From assembly GCA_018136815.1 (NCBI GenBank), contig CM030937.1:1600253-1664252 (forward strand): a stretch of 64,000 bases of DNA, given 5' to 3'. The DNA comes from Isochrysis galbana (Eukaryota; Haptophyta; Isochrysidales; Isochrysidaceae). Below are positions 33,325 through 44,312 of the stretch, piece after piece. Positions within the stretch are counted from its first letter, which is position 1. Every line of letters begins with the position of its first letter. The notes below the pieces were generated by a model. The model was not told the DNA's origin and made no database searches. It saw only the letters and a list, made by a program, of their open reading frames with translations. Position numbers and translations under genes: made by a program.

Positions 33325-35892
33325 CTCTAGAGGCTATCGCTCCTCATCCAACAACGTTTTTTGTTAGGTAGCCTAAAATGCTAAATTAAAGGCTCTAAAG
33401 CCATCCAAGGCAATGGTAGGCAGGATATGGACACTCTGCACGCCGAGGTGCCATTTTTTTTCAAGTTATGAAGCCCCACGCCCGTTTCTTGAAAGCACGA
33501 ACACGAACACGCACCAGACGCAATGCTTCTCTCCCAACACAGGCGCACTCACGCACAATCCTCACCCATGGGAGCCTCAAAAACCACCTCTTGGGCGTGT
33601 TGCTCGCTCGATCCTGCCCCCCTACTACGAATGGCCACACATGCCCTGACCTTACACACTCCCTTCTTCGGCCCACACTGCGGGCAACGCTTCCAACTGG
33701 ACCAGGGGCACGGGTCAACTGCGCACGAGCAAACCAATTCGCAAGCGGAGAAAGCGGCGGCTCGAGCACGCAACAGCTCTGCGCCATCCACAGCTCGATC
33801 CAACCGTGCCTGCTTCTTCTGGAGAGCCTTGTTGGCGGCCTCGCGATCTTCTTGCACCCTCTTTTGCTTCTCAGCCCTGAGGTCTCGGAGGGTCACGGAT
33901 CCTGACAGCTCAAAGAGTCGTGCGCGCTTACGTGTTGGGGCCCCATCGTCACCATCGCCATCATCAGCACCGTCATCGGCTATGACGGTGGCGGCGACAG
34001 ACGGCTGGCTGCTGGAGCACGACAAAACGCCGCCACGAACATGGTCATAGGGAGCTTGGGCTCGTTCCTCCATCTTGCGTGCATAGGCCTCCAACTGCGC
34101 CATCTTCGCCTCAGCGGCGGCGAGGGATCCACTGCGCACCCCCGGCGGCGTCTTCTTGGCTTCCGCCAGCGTTGACGGACCTGGAGACGACAAGGCTCCT
34201 CCCTTTTGTGCCGCTTCGGCCATCTCGCGTGCTTGATCCAAGAATTCCGAGCGGTCGATAAAATCTGGATTGAACTTGTTGCCGGCGATCCCCACACGCC
34301 GCCAAGCGTTGATGATGTCGAACGTATCTGCCCAAGTAAACCACATGCCGGGGAGACCGAGGGTCTTGTTGCCATCCAAGATGTCGAGGAACTCCTTCAG
34401 ACCGAGACTGGAGAGCTCTTTGCCGTGATGAGCAAGGTATGCAGCCTTATACGCGTCGCGGGCCTTGTTGTACGCACGGTGAAACGCGGAGTTGTACTGG
34501 TCGAGCGCTTGCAAAAAACCTGAGGTGCCGGGCTCCTCGGTGAAGAGACGGATGCCAAAGTTGTTGGCCTGGCCGTGAGCGGCGTCGAGGATCTCGTCGC
34601 TAAAGCGCGAAGCATGGTTGTCGAGAGCTAAGGTTACTGGGCGCATGATAGGCTCTTTGCCTGCGGCGACTTCCGCATCGCTGCGCTCCGTGATCCATTC
34701 GCTGAGCTTCGCAAAGTACTCCGCGAAAGTCTTCTCTGTCTGCATTCCTTCTGCAGCATGGGACAGTAGGAGTGAGAGAGTTTGCCGGTGAGCCAAGTCG
34801 ACTGGATTGTCCGCGTCAAAGCACCGTGCGCCCGGCGGTGGCTCGGTGACCAAATCTTGCGTCGCCCACTTGCGCTTGGTCACAATCTGCACGCCGTAGT
34901 TCCAACCCGACAAGTCCCAACACATCATGACGGTCATCGTCTCCTTGTTGCTCCCTAACGCCTGCCGCACGAACTTTCCCTTACGCTTCGCCACTTTGGC
35001 ACGTCGACCTTTCTGAGGGAGGTCGAGAGGTTGAGGAGTTTCGTCGCAATTTAGTAGACGCCGAGGGTCTTTAATAACCTGCGACAGCAGCACGCGTGTG
35101 GCGTGAATGAAAAAATTAGGATCGGTCGGCATGCTCACACGCGTATCATGCTGCTCACCTTAGTCTCAGGGTCTAGGATGCCCGCGTCGATGAGCTCGGC
35201 CTCCAACCCAAACTTGCCGTAGAAGTGGTTGTGAACAACAGCGTCGGTCCTCTTTCTTGATCTGCGCTCCTCCTCCGCCCGAGACACGCCTTCGTCGATG
35301 AGGAGCCCATGCGCTCGCCACCACGGGTAGATCCTTTGGAAGAACCTGTGAGCAAGGTCGTCGGGGCAGTTGACGATATCTTGCTCGGCCCTGGTGAGAG
35401 GAATGCTGCCGAAGCCGTACTTCTTGGCCTTGTTGAATGACGCGCGCGCGCGCAACATCTCCCGGATCTTGACGGAGATGTCATGTCGGTTACGTGGCTC
35501 CTGTGCGTCCGCGCACTGGATGAGCCACTTGCCCAACTTCATCCTCTCGGCGTTCGTCAACACCTGCGAGTGGTGGTCACGGATGAATTTATCGGTCACG
35601 GCCGTCTTGGAGAGCGCCTGGCGTATCTTCCCCTCGGTGGCCTTGGGGAACTTGCCCGAGCGAACCGCAAGACGAGCGCTCTCGCCCGTCGCACGGCAAT
35701 GCTCCACCGCCTTGCGGACGTCTTCGAGGACGGCGAGCCGCTCCTTTGCCTGTATGTCGCGCGCCGACTTCGAGTACCCACCTGGGGGCCCCTTGGTGGC
35801 CGCTGCATGCCCTGGGGAGGCCCCAGGCGCCATCGGCGCGTGCGCGTGCTGGCTGCGAAGCGCTGCTGCCTGCGAAGCGATAGCCTCTAGAG
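33325..35892 (-). mobile_element. pogo-like (Tc1/mariner) DNA transposon, 2568 bp
   Basis: Terminal inverted repeats CTCTAGAGGCTATCGC (33325-33340) and GCGATAGCCTCTAGAG (35877-35892) match perfectly over 16 bp, and both ends abut TA (33323-33324 and 35893-35894), the target duplication of this superfamily. The interior is almost filled by one transposase coding region on the minus strand. Perfect TIRs and high coding integrity suggest recent insertion. Confidence 0.9.
33549..35833 (-). pseudogene. pogo-like transposase, frameshifted
   Basis: Two overlapping frames: 35833-35135 (232 residues) and 35138-33549 (about 529). The first carries a helix-turn-helix / CENP-B-like DNA-binding region (KATEGKIRQAL, then NAERMKLGKWLIQCA). 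The second holds the DDE catalytic core: LLNCDET, PVTLALDNHASR and ALDQYNSAFHRAY, followed by a basic helix and a Cys-rich end (CSCAVDPCPW...CPQCG). At 35138-35142 a GTGTG run shifts the frame by two bases; one GT fewer would join the parts. It is therefore either newly inactivated by a dinucleotide insertion or read by frameshifting. No intron fits: the only GT-AG pair at the junction would be 25 bp and leaves the wrong phase. Confidence 0.85.
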
Positions 35893-36742
35893 TAGGAGTA
35901 CTCCAGAGTAAATATGTTCGAGTTTTCTCGTCCGTGCTTGTTTAAGCCTAGTGCTGAGGGACCGAAGCCTTCGACCTTCGACGGCAACGGAGCCCCTCCC
36001 CCGCGATGGGAGTGTGCGTGGTTGGCGCATGGCTCGTCCGGTGTACAAGTCTCTCTTTTAAAAAATAGTCTGGCTGTCGTTTCGTCGTTTCTGTTTCTGG
36101 GACGGTGTGTGCATGTTTCATGTTTCGCCATGGCCGCCTTTAGCCTTTACCTTTACCCGAGCGAACGTGTTCCTCGGTCGAGTTCGACATTTTTTGTGAG
36201 TGGCGTGCATGTGGCTAGGTGTGCTAGATGACAAGATGCTCTGCAAGACTTATACAATTCTTAACTCGTTATACTTCCGGGCCTGCTCGCGAGAGCTCTG
36301 GATTCTGCATGGCCACCACTTCCAGGCCATTCGTCGGCCGATCGCGGGCGATCGGACGTCGCGGAAGCTCCGCGTTTCTAATAGTGATGCGCCCTACATT
36401 CACTACTCTGCTACTCTGATTCCCTCCCGTGAGCGCCCGCCTCAATCTCCCAAAATAGCCCGCCACGCGCGGGGGAAGGGAGGGGGGTCCCTCACCGACG
36501 CCATTGCCCTTCGTGGGGCGGGAGGGGGTCGTTCGGAGGGGGGAGGGAGTTGCCGGGGCAGGTAGGCGGGGACCCTAAGGAATCCTTGGACACCCAGGGG
36601 AGGTCGAAAACAGTGGTTAAAATGAGTGAGTGACCGGGCTATAAGAGATATGAGAGATACTCAAACGCTACTCTAGGAGTACGCGGCTATTCTGGTAGAG
36701 TAGAGCTAGAGTAGGAGTAGGAGTAGGGAGTACTCTAGAGTA
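35893..36742. other. Intergenic, CTCTAG/TACTCC-rich
   Basis: No gene seen. The stretch 36655-36742 is rich in degenerate CTACTCTAG / AGTAGGAGTA repeats related in sequence to the ends of the neighbouring transposon. Confidence 0.5.
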
Positions 36743-37018
36743 CAAGTAGGTGGTACAAAAAATAGTCGAACGCGAACGCAACTCAAACTTTTTGACCGTT
36801 TGAACACAGTCAACTACCTACTACTCCCTTGACCCCCAAAGTGAACACTGTGAAAAACACTGATAATTTTCCTCGCGCCGCGTACACGCGGCGCTCAACA
36901 CCTCGCGGCTGTGCCGTGAACACACCCAACTCAAGGCGCGCGACAATGAACACCCGTCAACTACATACTCACCCCCCCTAAAAAAGTCAACGCGCGTATT
37001 ATTTTTACCACCTACTTG
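36743..37018. mobile_element. 276-bp TA-flanked MITE, copy 2
   Basis: Same length and nearly identical to 11012-11287, with CAAGTAGGTGGTA inverted ends and TA on both sides (36741-36742, 37019-37020). It sits about 200 bp upstream of the BTB gene start. Confidence 0.9.
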
Positions 37019-37219
37019 TAGTGAACGACACGAGAAAGAGACGAAGACGACCAAGGGCTTGCTCGCTCCCACTTCTCACTTCTCTCTTCTCCTTTTTTCT
37101 CTCTTCTTCTCTCTCTCGCCTCGCTCGAACGCCGTCTCCTCTCGCGCCTCTCTTCTTCATCTGTTCAAAAGGGGCCGAGCGAGCGTGCTGGTTCGCAAGG
37201 AGACCAGGCAGCCCCACAG

Positions 37220-38413
37220 ATGGCAAACGAGAATGAGGGGCCAAATGCGCCGTACGCGACGCCTAGCTGGCGCCCAGTCGCGTCCCGACAGTGCCAAAGC
37301 GCACCGCGGATTGGGGCTGGAAGCACGGGTTCGGTGGGAACAACTGTTGCTGGGCGCACAAGACGAGGCAACCTCTTCTCGCCGCTCTCAACAACAGGTT
37401 TCTCTGCCGCGCCGGCGCCTACCTGGCAGTCGCTGGCTATGGGCCTGCAGCCCACGCCTCCGCGCGCCAGCCTCACCGCATCGGCCTCGCCTCTAGCAGC
37501 AGAACCTCATGTGGCAATCAGACGATCGGACGAGTTAAGGCAGCAGAGCGATGCACTCATTGTGGACCTGCGTTCAATGATGGAGGACACGCAAACCTCT
37601 GACATCGTCATTGTGCTTGATAGTGGAGAAGAGCTGACTGCCCATCGCGCCATCCTCGCTGCGCGATCTGACGTATTTCGGTGGGTGCTCTGGATATCGC
37701 CATGCGTACGTGCTTGTGCAAGTTGCCCAAGGGTCATAGTTGTTCCCTGACCACCTCCTTGTTCCCCTCCGTACAGCACTATGCTCGTTTCCTCCGGCTT
37801 TCGAGAGTGCTCGGCATCATCTAATGGACGTGTGACCGTTGGGGCGATCAGCAGAGCCGCAATGCGTGCTTGTCTCGAATGGTGCTACACTGGCCAAGTG
37901 TCCGGTTTCCTAGCTGGAGTTCGAAGGGAAGCTTGGGCCGCTTCCGCCTGTGCCGACCTTGCCAGCGCCGAGCCTTCCCGGTCGAATCGGACGCAGACGC
38001 CTCCACGTAGGCGACAGTCGGTTTGCTCGGAACCCCCCGCATGCTCCGGAGTTTGTGCAGCAACTGAAGATGACACCTTCACGTCCAATCCCGAGCTATC
38101 ATCACATTCCAATACTGCCACCTACACACTTGAGCCCGGATTAAATACGCTACTGGAGCTTCTTGCAGCAGCCGAACGCTTTAATTTGCAAGGGCTGAAG
38201 CGGTTGGTACAAACCGAGGTTCAAGAATCCTACTTGACGCCTGCGAACGCCTGCCACGTTTTGCTGACTGCCCACACTCAGGGCGCCGACGCCTTGCGGC
38301 GTGTAGCACTCGACTATGTCGCTACGCATAGGAAGGAGGTGAAGGAGAGTTTTGGTTTCGATGTGCTTGCTCACGAGCCAGACCTTCTTCTTCAACTTCT
38401 TCTTCGAGTCTGA
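37220..38413 (+). CDS. BTB/POZ domain protein
   Basis: Exons 37220-37680 and 37777-38413 join across a 96-bp GT-AG intron that splits an Arg codon; 365 residues. A disordered Ser/Pro-rich N-terminus (1 to about 115) leads into a BTB fold: TSDIVIVLDSGEELTAHRAI, LAARSDVFR, TMLVSSGFRE after the intron, then CLEWCYTGQV. A Ser/Arg-rich insert of about 80 residues interrupts the fold before LLELLAAAERFNLQGLKRLV and a BACK-like helical end. BTB proteins commonly act as dimerising substrate adaptors of cullin-3 ubiquitin ligases; no second domain identifies the target. A CT-rich tract (37060-37150) and a MITE precede it. The ATG follows CACAG, so an upstream non-coding exon is possible. Confidence 0.85.
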
Positions 38414-39491
38414 GGTTCCGTGCATAGCTGGGAGCTGCGTTGTGTTGACAAGTATGGATAGCATTGTGTTGTGTCAGTGGCGAGGCTATGGCTATGGCGG
38501 CGGCAATCAGAAGATGGCGTAGCAGTGGTGGTGTGGATGGAGCTGTGGATCTTTACCAGCCAATGTATGAAAATGGGGAGGGATCAGGGGACGTCGAGCG
38601 CGGGCCATGGGTATGGACAGGAAGCGGGGTGGGGCGCTCGGGGGGCCTCGGCGCTCGGCACGTTGGGGGGCGTAGCACACGGAAGGATCACAGGGCTGGG
38701 GGTCACAAGCACAAGCGTCGGACATCGGGACGGGAGGCGTGGCGGGGAAAGATGAGACACGTGGGAGAGGGGCGCGGGATCACACAAGGAAGTGAACGGG
38801 GCGGGGTTGGTAAGAAAAAGAAACAAGGGCAAGGGGGACCTAGGGCTAGGGCCTGGGGGCTCCACGGAAAAACGAGAGGGGTAACCCCCCCCCCCCCCCG
38901 CGGCCTCGCTCGGGCCTCGGGACAATGACTCTCGGGCCAGCCACCAGGCTCTAGAGTCACCACGTCACCACCGTGTCGTATTCCATACGATGACAGACTT
39001 TTACTTCTAACCGGTGGTTTATTTTAAGCCTCAAGGTCTCGTCGGCGACATTCTACCCCTTCTCTTACTTTCTTTCGATGTCATCAAACGTTCCACGACT
39101 GTCTTCCGTCTTCTCTTCATGCATCGGTTGTAGTCTTCCGTCTTCTCTTCGTATATCGGCGGTAGCTCCACAGCGAGGTCTGCTCTCGTTGTTCCGACTT
39201 CTCTGTTTCGCACGTCTGTGCGCCGATGAGTTGCCTTGGTGCCGACGCTTGACAGTCCGCCCTGAGTGTGGTTAGTTTTTGCCCTGTTTGGTTTAGTTCG
39301 TGTGTGTGTGTGTGACGAGGGGTCTTTTTGAGTCCCTGCGTTGTAGTCTCTCGTGTCTACCTTGGACCTAAGAAGCTCTCATTCTCCTTCTCTCTCTTCC
39401 TCTAGCTCGCTAGCTAGCCTCGGCCCTACCCTCCAACGCCGCGCGTTGTGGGCCTCCGAACCTCCGTCTCTCTTCTCGTCCCTCGCACTCG
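38414..39491. other. Intergenic, G-rich then leader-like
   Basis: Frames at 38460-38930 are GC-rich low-complexity and unsupported; a C run lies at 38887-38899. At 38972 the sequence reads TGTCGTATTCCATACGATGACA, a near-palindrome starting with TG. The CT-rich part from 39060 could be the leader of the next frame. Confidence 0.5.
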
Positions 39492-39988
39492 ATGGTAGAA
39501 GCTGTCAGACCCGACTTCTACTATGACCTCTCAGACATATTCCCGCAAGCAACCACCTACGACTCCTTCACGGCCGCGTCAGCTGCCGGCTCGATCGAAC
39601 GGCCCTCTGCCCACGAGCCAGTAGTCATCGCGTGTTCGACACACCGCACCATGCACGCGATTACGCCAAGCGGGGGTCGGAAGTAGTAGCGACCGGCCAT
39701 CCTTCTTCGCTTCTTCTACTTAGCCCCCCGTGTGGCGTTGCCCTCCCGCCCTCCCTCTCCCTCCCTCTTCGCCTGATTTTCCGCGGTTCCGTGCAGGTGA
39801 TGCGTGATGCGAGCGCGCAAGATGGCGCCACGCTCCGCGTCACTTATGAGTCGATGAGTCGAGCCATGCCGCCTTGGCTGAAGAAGAAGCGGAGGCGGAG
39901 ATACGAGATGCGAGCGCAGGTGCGAAGCCTCAGGCGGAAGACGGAGGAGGTGGCGGTGGCCGGACTGTGGGGCGCCAAGCAACTGTAG
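39492..39988 (+). CDS. Possible two-exon unrecognised protein
   Basis: A frame from ATG 39492 (about 64 residues, protein-like start with DFYYDLSDIF) is followed after a CT-rich stretch and a GTGCAG acceptor (39799) by a basic helical segment (WLKKKRRRRYEMRAQVRSL) ending at 39988. Several donor/acceptor choices give different joins, so the exact product is not settled. No domain is recognised; the end looks nuclear or nucleic-acid-binding. Confidence 0.3.
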
Positions 39989-42323
39989 TAGATAGTAGCC
40001 TATCCCCTATGTCTATGTTTGAGAGTGAGTGTGAGTGCCGTTACCATTACTTGTTCCTGCAGACTATAGACTATTTTGAAAATCGCAATGACAAATCCAA
40101 CGTTGGCACAGACAGTGACAATGTACAATGTAGGCTATGTATGGTCTCCAGCTGGGANNNNNNNNNNNNNNNNNNNNNNNNNNNNNNNNNNNNNNNNNNN
40201 NNNNNNNNNNNNNNNNNNNNNNNNNNNNNNNNNNNNNNNNNNNNNNNNNNNNNNNNNCGAGAAGATGGTTGTGCGCGAATCATACCGCCGGCTCATGGCG
40301 AGCAGCGAGGCGCGCGACCTGTGCATGATGGAGGGCGAATCAGTGGCACTAGATCGAGGGAAGCAATGCATGGATGCCGATGCACTCCGATTGCCGATGC
40401 ACTCCGATGCACCGGCCTCCAGCCACCCCACTTAAACGCGGATCTGAGAATAGCACGAAGACTACATCGCTACACGGCGCGCCCTTTCCCTTTCTCTCTT
40501 GCCTCCTGTCCCCATTCCACAATCGACCTTGTCCACAAGCTCCGAACAGGCAACACCACGCCTTGGCGTTCACAGAACGGCTTATGGCCCGCATTCAGTC
40601 TGATGGGGAGAATCGGCCCCAACCTTGCCCCTCTTCTCCACCCGCCCACCACTTCTCAACGACCTCCCCTAGCCCCTATCCCACCCACCCCACCCACGAG
40701 CCCTTCCCTGCGCCCCTCGCCTCGCCTCCCTTTGTCCCACGCAGGAAGCTTGGCCGCTCGCCGCGCATGCAAGGGAGTGTGCCCCAGCGGAGGAGGAATC
40801 CCCAACGCCTCGCCTCCCGCCTCTCTCTTCCACCTCTTCCTCATCCCCAGCGCCTTCCCCCGCCCCCCCCCCCCCCCCTCCCCCACCTCTCGCTCGCTCT
40901 CCCCCCACCTTCACCTCTCTCCTCTCTCTCTCGCGCGCGCGCACTCCCCTCGTCTTCCTCTCGCGCGGCCCTCCCGTTTCTTTTCTATCATCAGTGAAAA
41001 ATACCCTCTCCTCAGCCCAGGCCCCTCCCTCCCCCAAGCCCCCCCCGCCCTCTCCCCCTTCCCCCATCTCTTCCCGCTGCCCCCGACGCGCGACGCCCCC
41101 CGTCTGGGCGCGCGGCCCTCTACCCCCTTCCGGTATTTTCTTGGCTTCTATTTTGTAGTTGTAGTTCTTGCCTTATTTCCCCTTGGCCTTGGATGACCAG
41201 CGGGCTTTAGTGCTTTAGTTTGCGCTAGTGAACGGCGACGGAGCAGCGAGGGCGCGCACACAACCGGAGAAAAGAAAAAAAGGGGGGAAGCTCCAGGCGG
41301 GAACAGGCCAGCTGACACTCCCCCCTTCCCCCCCGCGGGGGAAGCCGCGCCCCTTTTTTCCCTTCTTCGCCGCACCAGACCAAAAGCGTTCAATTATCCC
41401 CATCCCTGCTGACACCTTTCATTGTCACCTGGAGGTTACTTGAGTCAACTTGACCCTTCACATGTTGAAACACACACGTGGTCTGACTCCATTCACTCGA
41501 TTTGGGGCAGGGTGGATATATCGTTGAAATCACGATATCTCATGATATCCCATGTTGGTTTTCCCCTCCAAAGAAAATTGATCGAATTCCTTTGAAAGCG
41601 ATCGTTTTTTTTGTCAAGAGCCTGGTGCGCGCTTTCAGAACTGCCCCCTCTCCCTCCGCGCTCGCCACTTCTCCCGCGCATTCTGACACCCCGCGCATTT
41701 CGACACTGCCGCCCCACCCGCACGGCCCCCCTCGCCCGCCGCTCATTGACGCCACCTTCTTCTCCCTCCCTTCGGCCTCGCCGCGCCGCTTCCCCTCTCG
41801 CCGCCGCGCTTCCTCTCTCTCTCTCTCTCCACTGTGCGCTCTCCGCCCCTCTGCTCTTGCCACCCGCCTCCCTCGCCTCGCGTCGTTCTCTTCCAACAGC
41901 AGTGTCCGTCTTGGTCACCAGGGTACAGAACCCCCCGTCTTGTTCTGCCCCCTCACCTCTCTTGTGACACATCACCACAGCTCATTCGTGCGCGCGCGCC
42001 CGCCGCCGGTGAGGGCCAACCCGCTACACCAGCCCGCTCCTTCTTTTCTACGGGGGTGGGGGGGGGGGGGTTGGCGGCCCGGTCGCACCACCATCCCGCT
42101 CCTCCCTTCACCAGTACCGTCTCCTCCAGAGCACTGTGTTCCTGGTTGCCGTTTGTCCTCCCCTCTTTGCTCTCCTTTCTTCCTTGCTCTGTTCCCACCC
42201 TCCACCTCTCTTCTCGCGACCTCCCGTAGGCGCCCTCGTTGCCCCAGTACCGGCGGGTGAACACAGTCCAGTGTTCCCTCCATAACGTGCTCCTCCATCT
42301 CTACTGGGAGCGAAGTGTGAGTT
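39989..42323. other. Gene-poor, C-rich region with assembly gap
   Basis: Contains the 40158-40257 gap, a short CCGATGCACTCCGATTG microsatellite near 40376-40415, long C/CT-rich stretches (40640-41130, 41640-41900) and no protein family similarity. The long open frames here exist because stop codons are rare in such sequence. Confidence 0.6.
40158..40257. other. Assembly gap (100 N)
   Basis: Exactly 100 N, placeholder length. Confidence 1.
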
Positions 42324-42887
42324 ATGGGTTCGTCGTGCACCATCCGCTTACTCTGTGACACCCACCCCGACTTCTGCAGCCTTCTCCCGACCACCGTGGG
42401 TGAGAAGGGAGTGGACTGCTGCCAGAGCATGCTGACCCGCCTCACCAAGGTGAGAGGTATCAGGTTTGCCAAACTGGACGGGTTCAAGACGTGCGGCCTG
42501 TTCCTCACCGAGTTTGTGGTGCCCCGGATGGCGATCACCTGCAAGGACTCCGCGTTGCTCTGTGTACCGATGACCGATCTCCTCAACGAGAGGGTCGATG
42601 ACTTGGAATACCACCCCCTCCTCCCCGGTGACTTTGAGGAGGTCGTCGATGTGGACGCCGATTTGAGGCTTGCGTTGAGCGAATTCACCGACTTTCACGG
42701 CATCATGATCATCATCGGAGTCCTTGAAGATGGCATGCTGGCGGTAGGCCAGCTGGTGATAGGGCTTCAATTGGACTGGGCAGAGCGTCGGACTCATCCT
42801 TGTTGGGAGTTTGCGGAGGGGGACTTTCTGGGCGAGCCTCCACGTGGGGAGTTTCCGCGCTTTCTGGGCGAGCCTCCGTCTTGGTGA
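42324..42887 (+). CDS. Unrecognised ORF, strand ambiguous
   Basis: 187 codons with high GC3, purine-rich first positions and alternating hydrophobic/acidic pattern (for example EEVVDVDADLRLALSEFTDF) look like a globular protein. However, the codon-aligned antisense frame (42896-42348) is also open and keeps the same periodicity, and the minus-strand gene below overlaps its 3' part (42712-42887). I cannot decide the strand from sequence alone. No family is recognised. Confidence 0.3.
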   Translation: MGSSCTIRLLCDTHPDFCSLLPTTVGEKGVDCCQSMLTRLTKVRGIRFAKLDGFKTCGLFLTEFVVPRMAITCKDSALLCVPMTDLLNERVDDLEYHPLLPGDFEEVVDVDADLRLALSEFTDFHGIMIIIGVLEDGMLAVGQLVIGLQLDWAERRTHPCWEFAEGDFLGEPPRGEFPRFLGEPPSW

Positions 42888-44162
42888 CCTTGACACTCAT
42901 CGAAGAGCCAGATTGGGTGTTCTCGAGAGTGCACAGTCCTCGTAGATGGACCTCTCTTGGCATATCGAGAAGTGAGATGATGCATTGGATGAATTTAGCC
43001 AAGTCGGGGCCGTCGGGTGGTATGACTCCCTCTGTTTGTTGATCGACGACCAGCTCGGTATGCTCCCAGTGCAACACACCGTATGGACCGAGCGCAACAC
43101 CGCCCTTCTGGAGAGCTTTCTCCAGGGCGTGCAGCATCTTGTCAAACCTTTGGTGTGTGGAATCATTCTGCATCGACCCAAAGATGCGGTTCTTGAGGTG
43201 GTCGCTCGAGATGTGATGATAGTAACGAGTGCGAGCCATTTGCTGTAGTGTGGCAAGGAAAGGGAGAAGAGCCGTTAGGCCAGAGGGTCGAAGAGGCACA
43301 CAGTGCACCTTGAGGGAGGACAAGACGGGGAGAGGCACAAGCAACTCTGTGTGGCTGCGACTGCAAGGAAGAGAAAGGCTCTCTCTGTGAGTCGGTGGAT
43401 ACTTTGGGTCCAATGCACACCTTGTAGAGCCTGGAGGGAACAGAGAGGGGCGAGGAGTAGTCCAGAGGGGAGAGCTGCAGCGCAAGAGAGAGCTGCAGCG
43501 CAAGAGAGGGCAGGGGCTACTGCGACGGGTGCTCGGGTGTGCGATCGGAGCGGCAGACAGAGCTAGGTGTTTCGTATGAGTTCAGGCATTCCACACTTGC
43601 GGAAAAGCTCATCCGACGAGCTCTCCCCCCCCCCGACCCCAACACACGCGAATATAGTAGAACTTTCACACAGTGTGGTGACGCTGAGGCACCCCCGCTA
43701 CACTGCGCTAGCATCTGCACTTTCCTCCATCTCAAGATGTTTTGCCACCTGATTGAGGAAGTAATGGCCTTCCGTGCACTCGTTCAATAGTTTGTTGATG
43801 ATTTGCTCGTGAACCTCGTGCATCCGATGTGACTCTACAGCCATAGTATGTAGAAGCTCAGAGAGTGAGTGACACAGTATGACCAGCCGCAACTCGCGCT
43901 CTGTGGTGATTTTGGGTGGCTCTTTGGAGATGTGCTCCACTAGTTGCTGTTTCCCAGAATAGTTGCAATCGAATACTGCTTCGACTACATGCAACCGAAC
44001 TTGGCTGGTGTCAATAACCGCATCTTTCTGGTCGTCCATCTGATCCACAGCTGAAATGGCGCGTATCACACTCTGCAGCATGGAACTGAGCATCATGTTT
44101 CGCGTCCCCCGCGTCTCACGAAGTGCGTATGTGTGCGCTTCAATTTGATCGTAAATGCGCAC
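42712..44162 (-). CDS. Unrecognised two-exon gene, probably 5'-truncated
   Basis: Exon A about 44162-43704 encodes a helical segment (LRLVILCHSLSELLHTMAVE, HEVHEQIINKLLNE) with no in-frame ATG at its start; the frame opens after a stop near 44180, next to repeat sequence. Exon B starts at 43242 after a strong pyrimidine-rich acceptor (CACTACAG|CAAATGG) and runs to TGA 42712-42714, with an acidic Pro-rich end. A donor at 43704 (GCA|GTGTAG) would join them in phase. Alternatively exon B is a separate gene starting at ATG 43239. A third open stretch (42711-42350, another frame) may continue it by splicing or frameshift. No family recognised. Confidence 0.4.
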
Positions 44163-44220
44163 TACGTTCAGCGATTATCAGATTTTGTGTGTTTCGCACA
44201 GAAAGACGCCCCCCCGGTAC

Positions 44221-44306
44221 CACTCGGACACCTGGCTCGTCAGGCATGGCGGGATTCCGGGACTCAAAAGTTGTGTCCAATTAGCTAGTGGGGTTGGCTA
44301 GGATAT
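44221..44306 (+). repeat. Dispersed 87-bp repeat, copy 2
   Basis: Near-identical to 4019-4106. Its right end lies 6 bp before the TA of the MITE at 44313. Confidence 0.8.
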
Positions 44307-44312
44307 AAAATA

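Noticed and set aside
36655..36742. Second pogo element end (CTCTAGAG-like motifs)
   Set aside because: Only the palindromic CTCTAGAG core is shared; no 16-bp match and no partner end.
38464..38963. Several overlapping GC-rich frames on both strands
   Set aside because: Low-complexity composition with no domain, splice support or conservation clue.
39874..41196. 440-codon plus-strand frame
   Set aside because: It spans 100 N of unknown length and C-rich DNA; the continuity is artificial.
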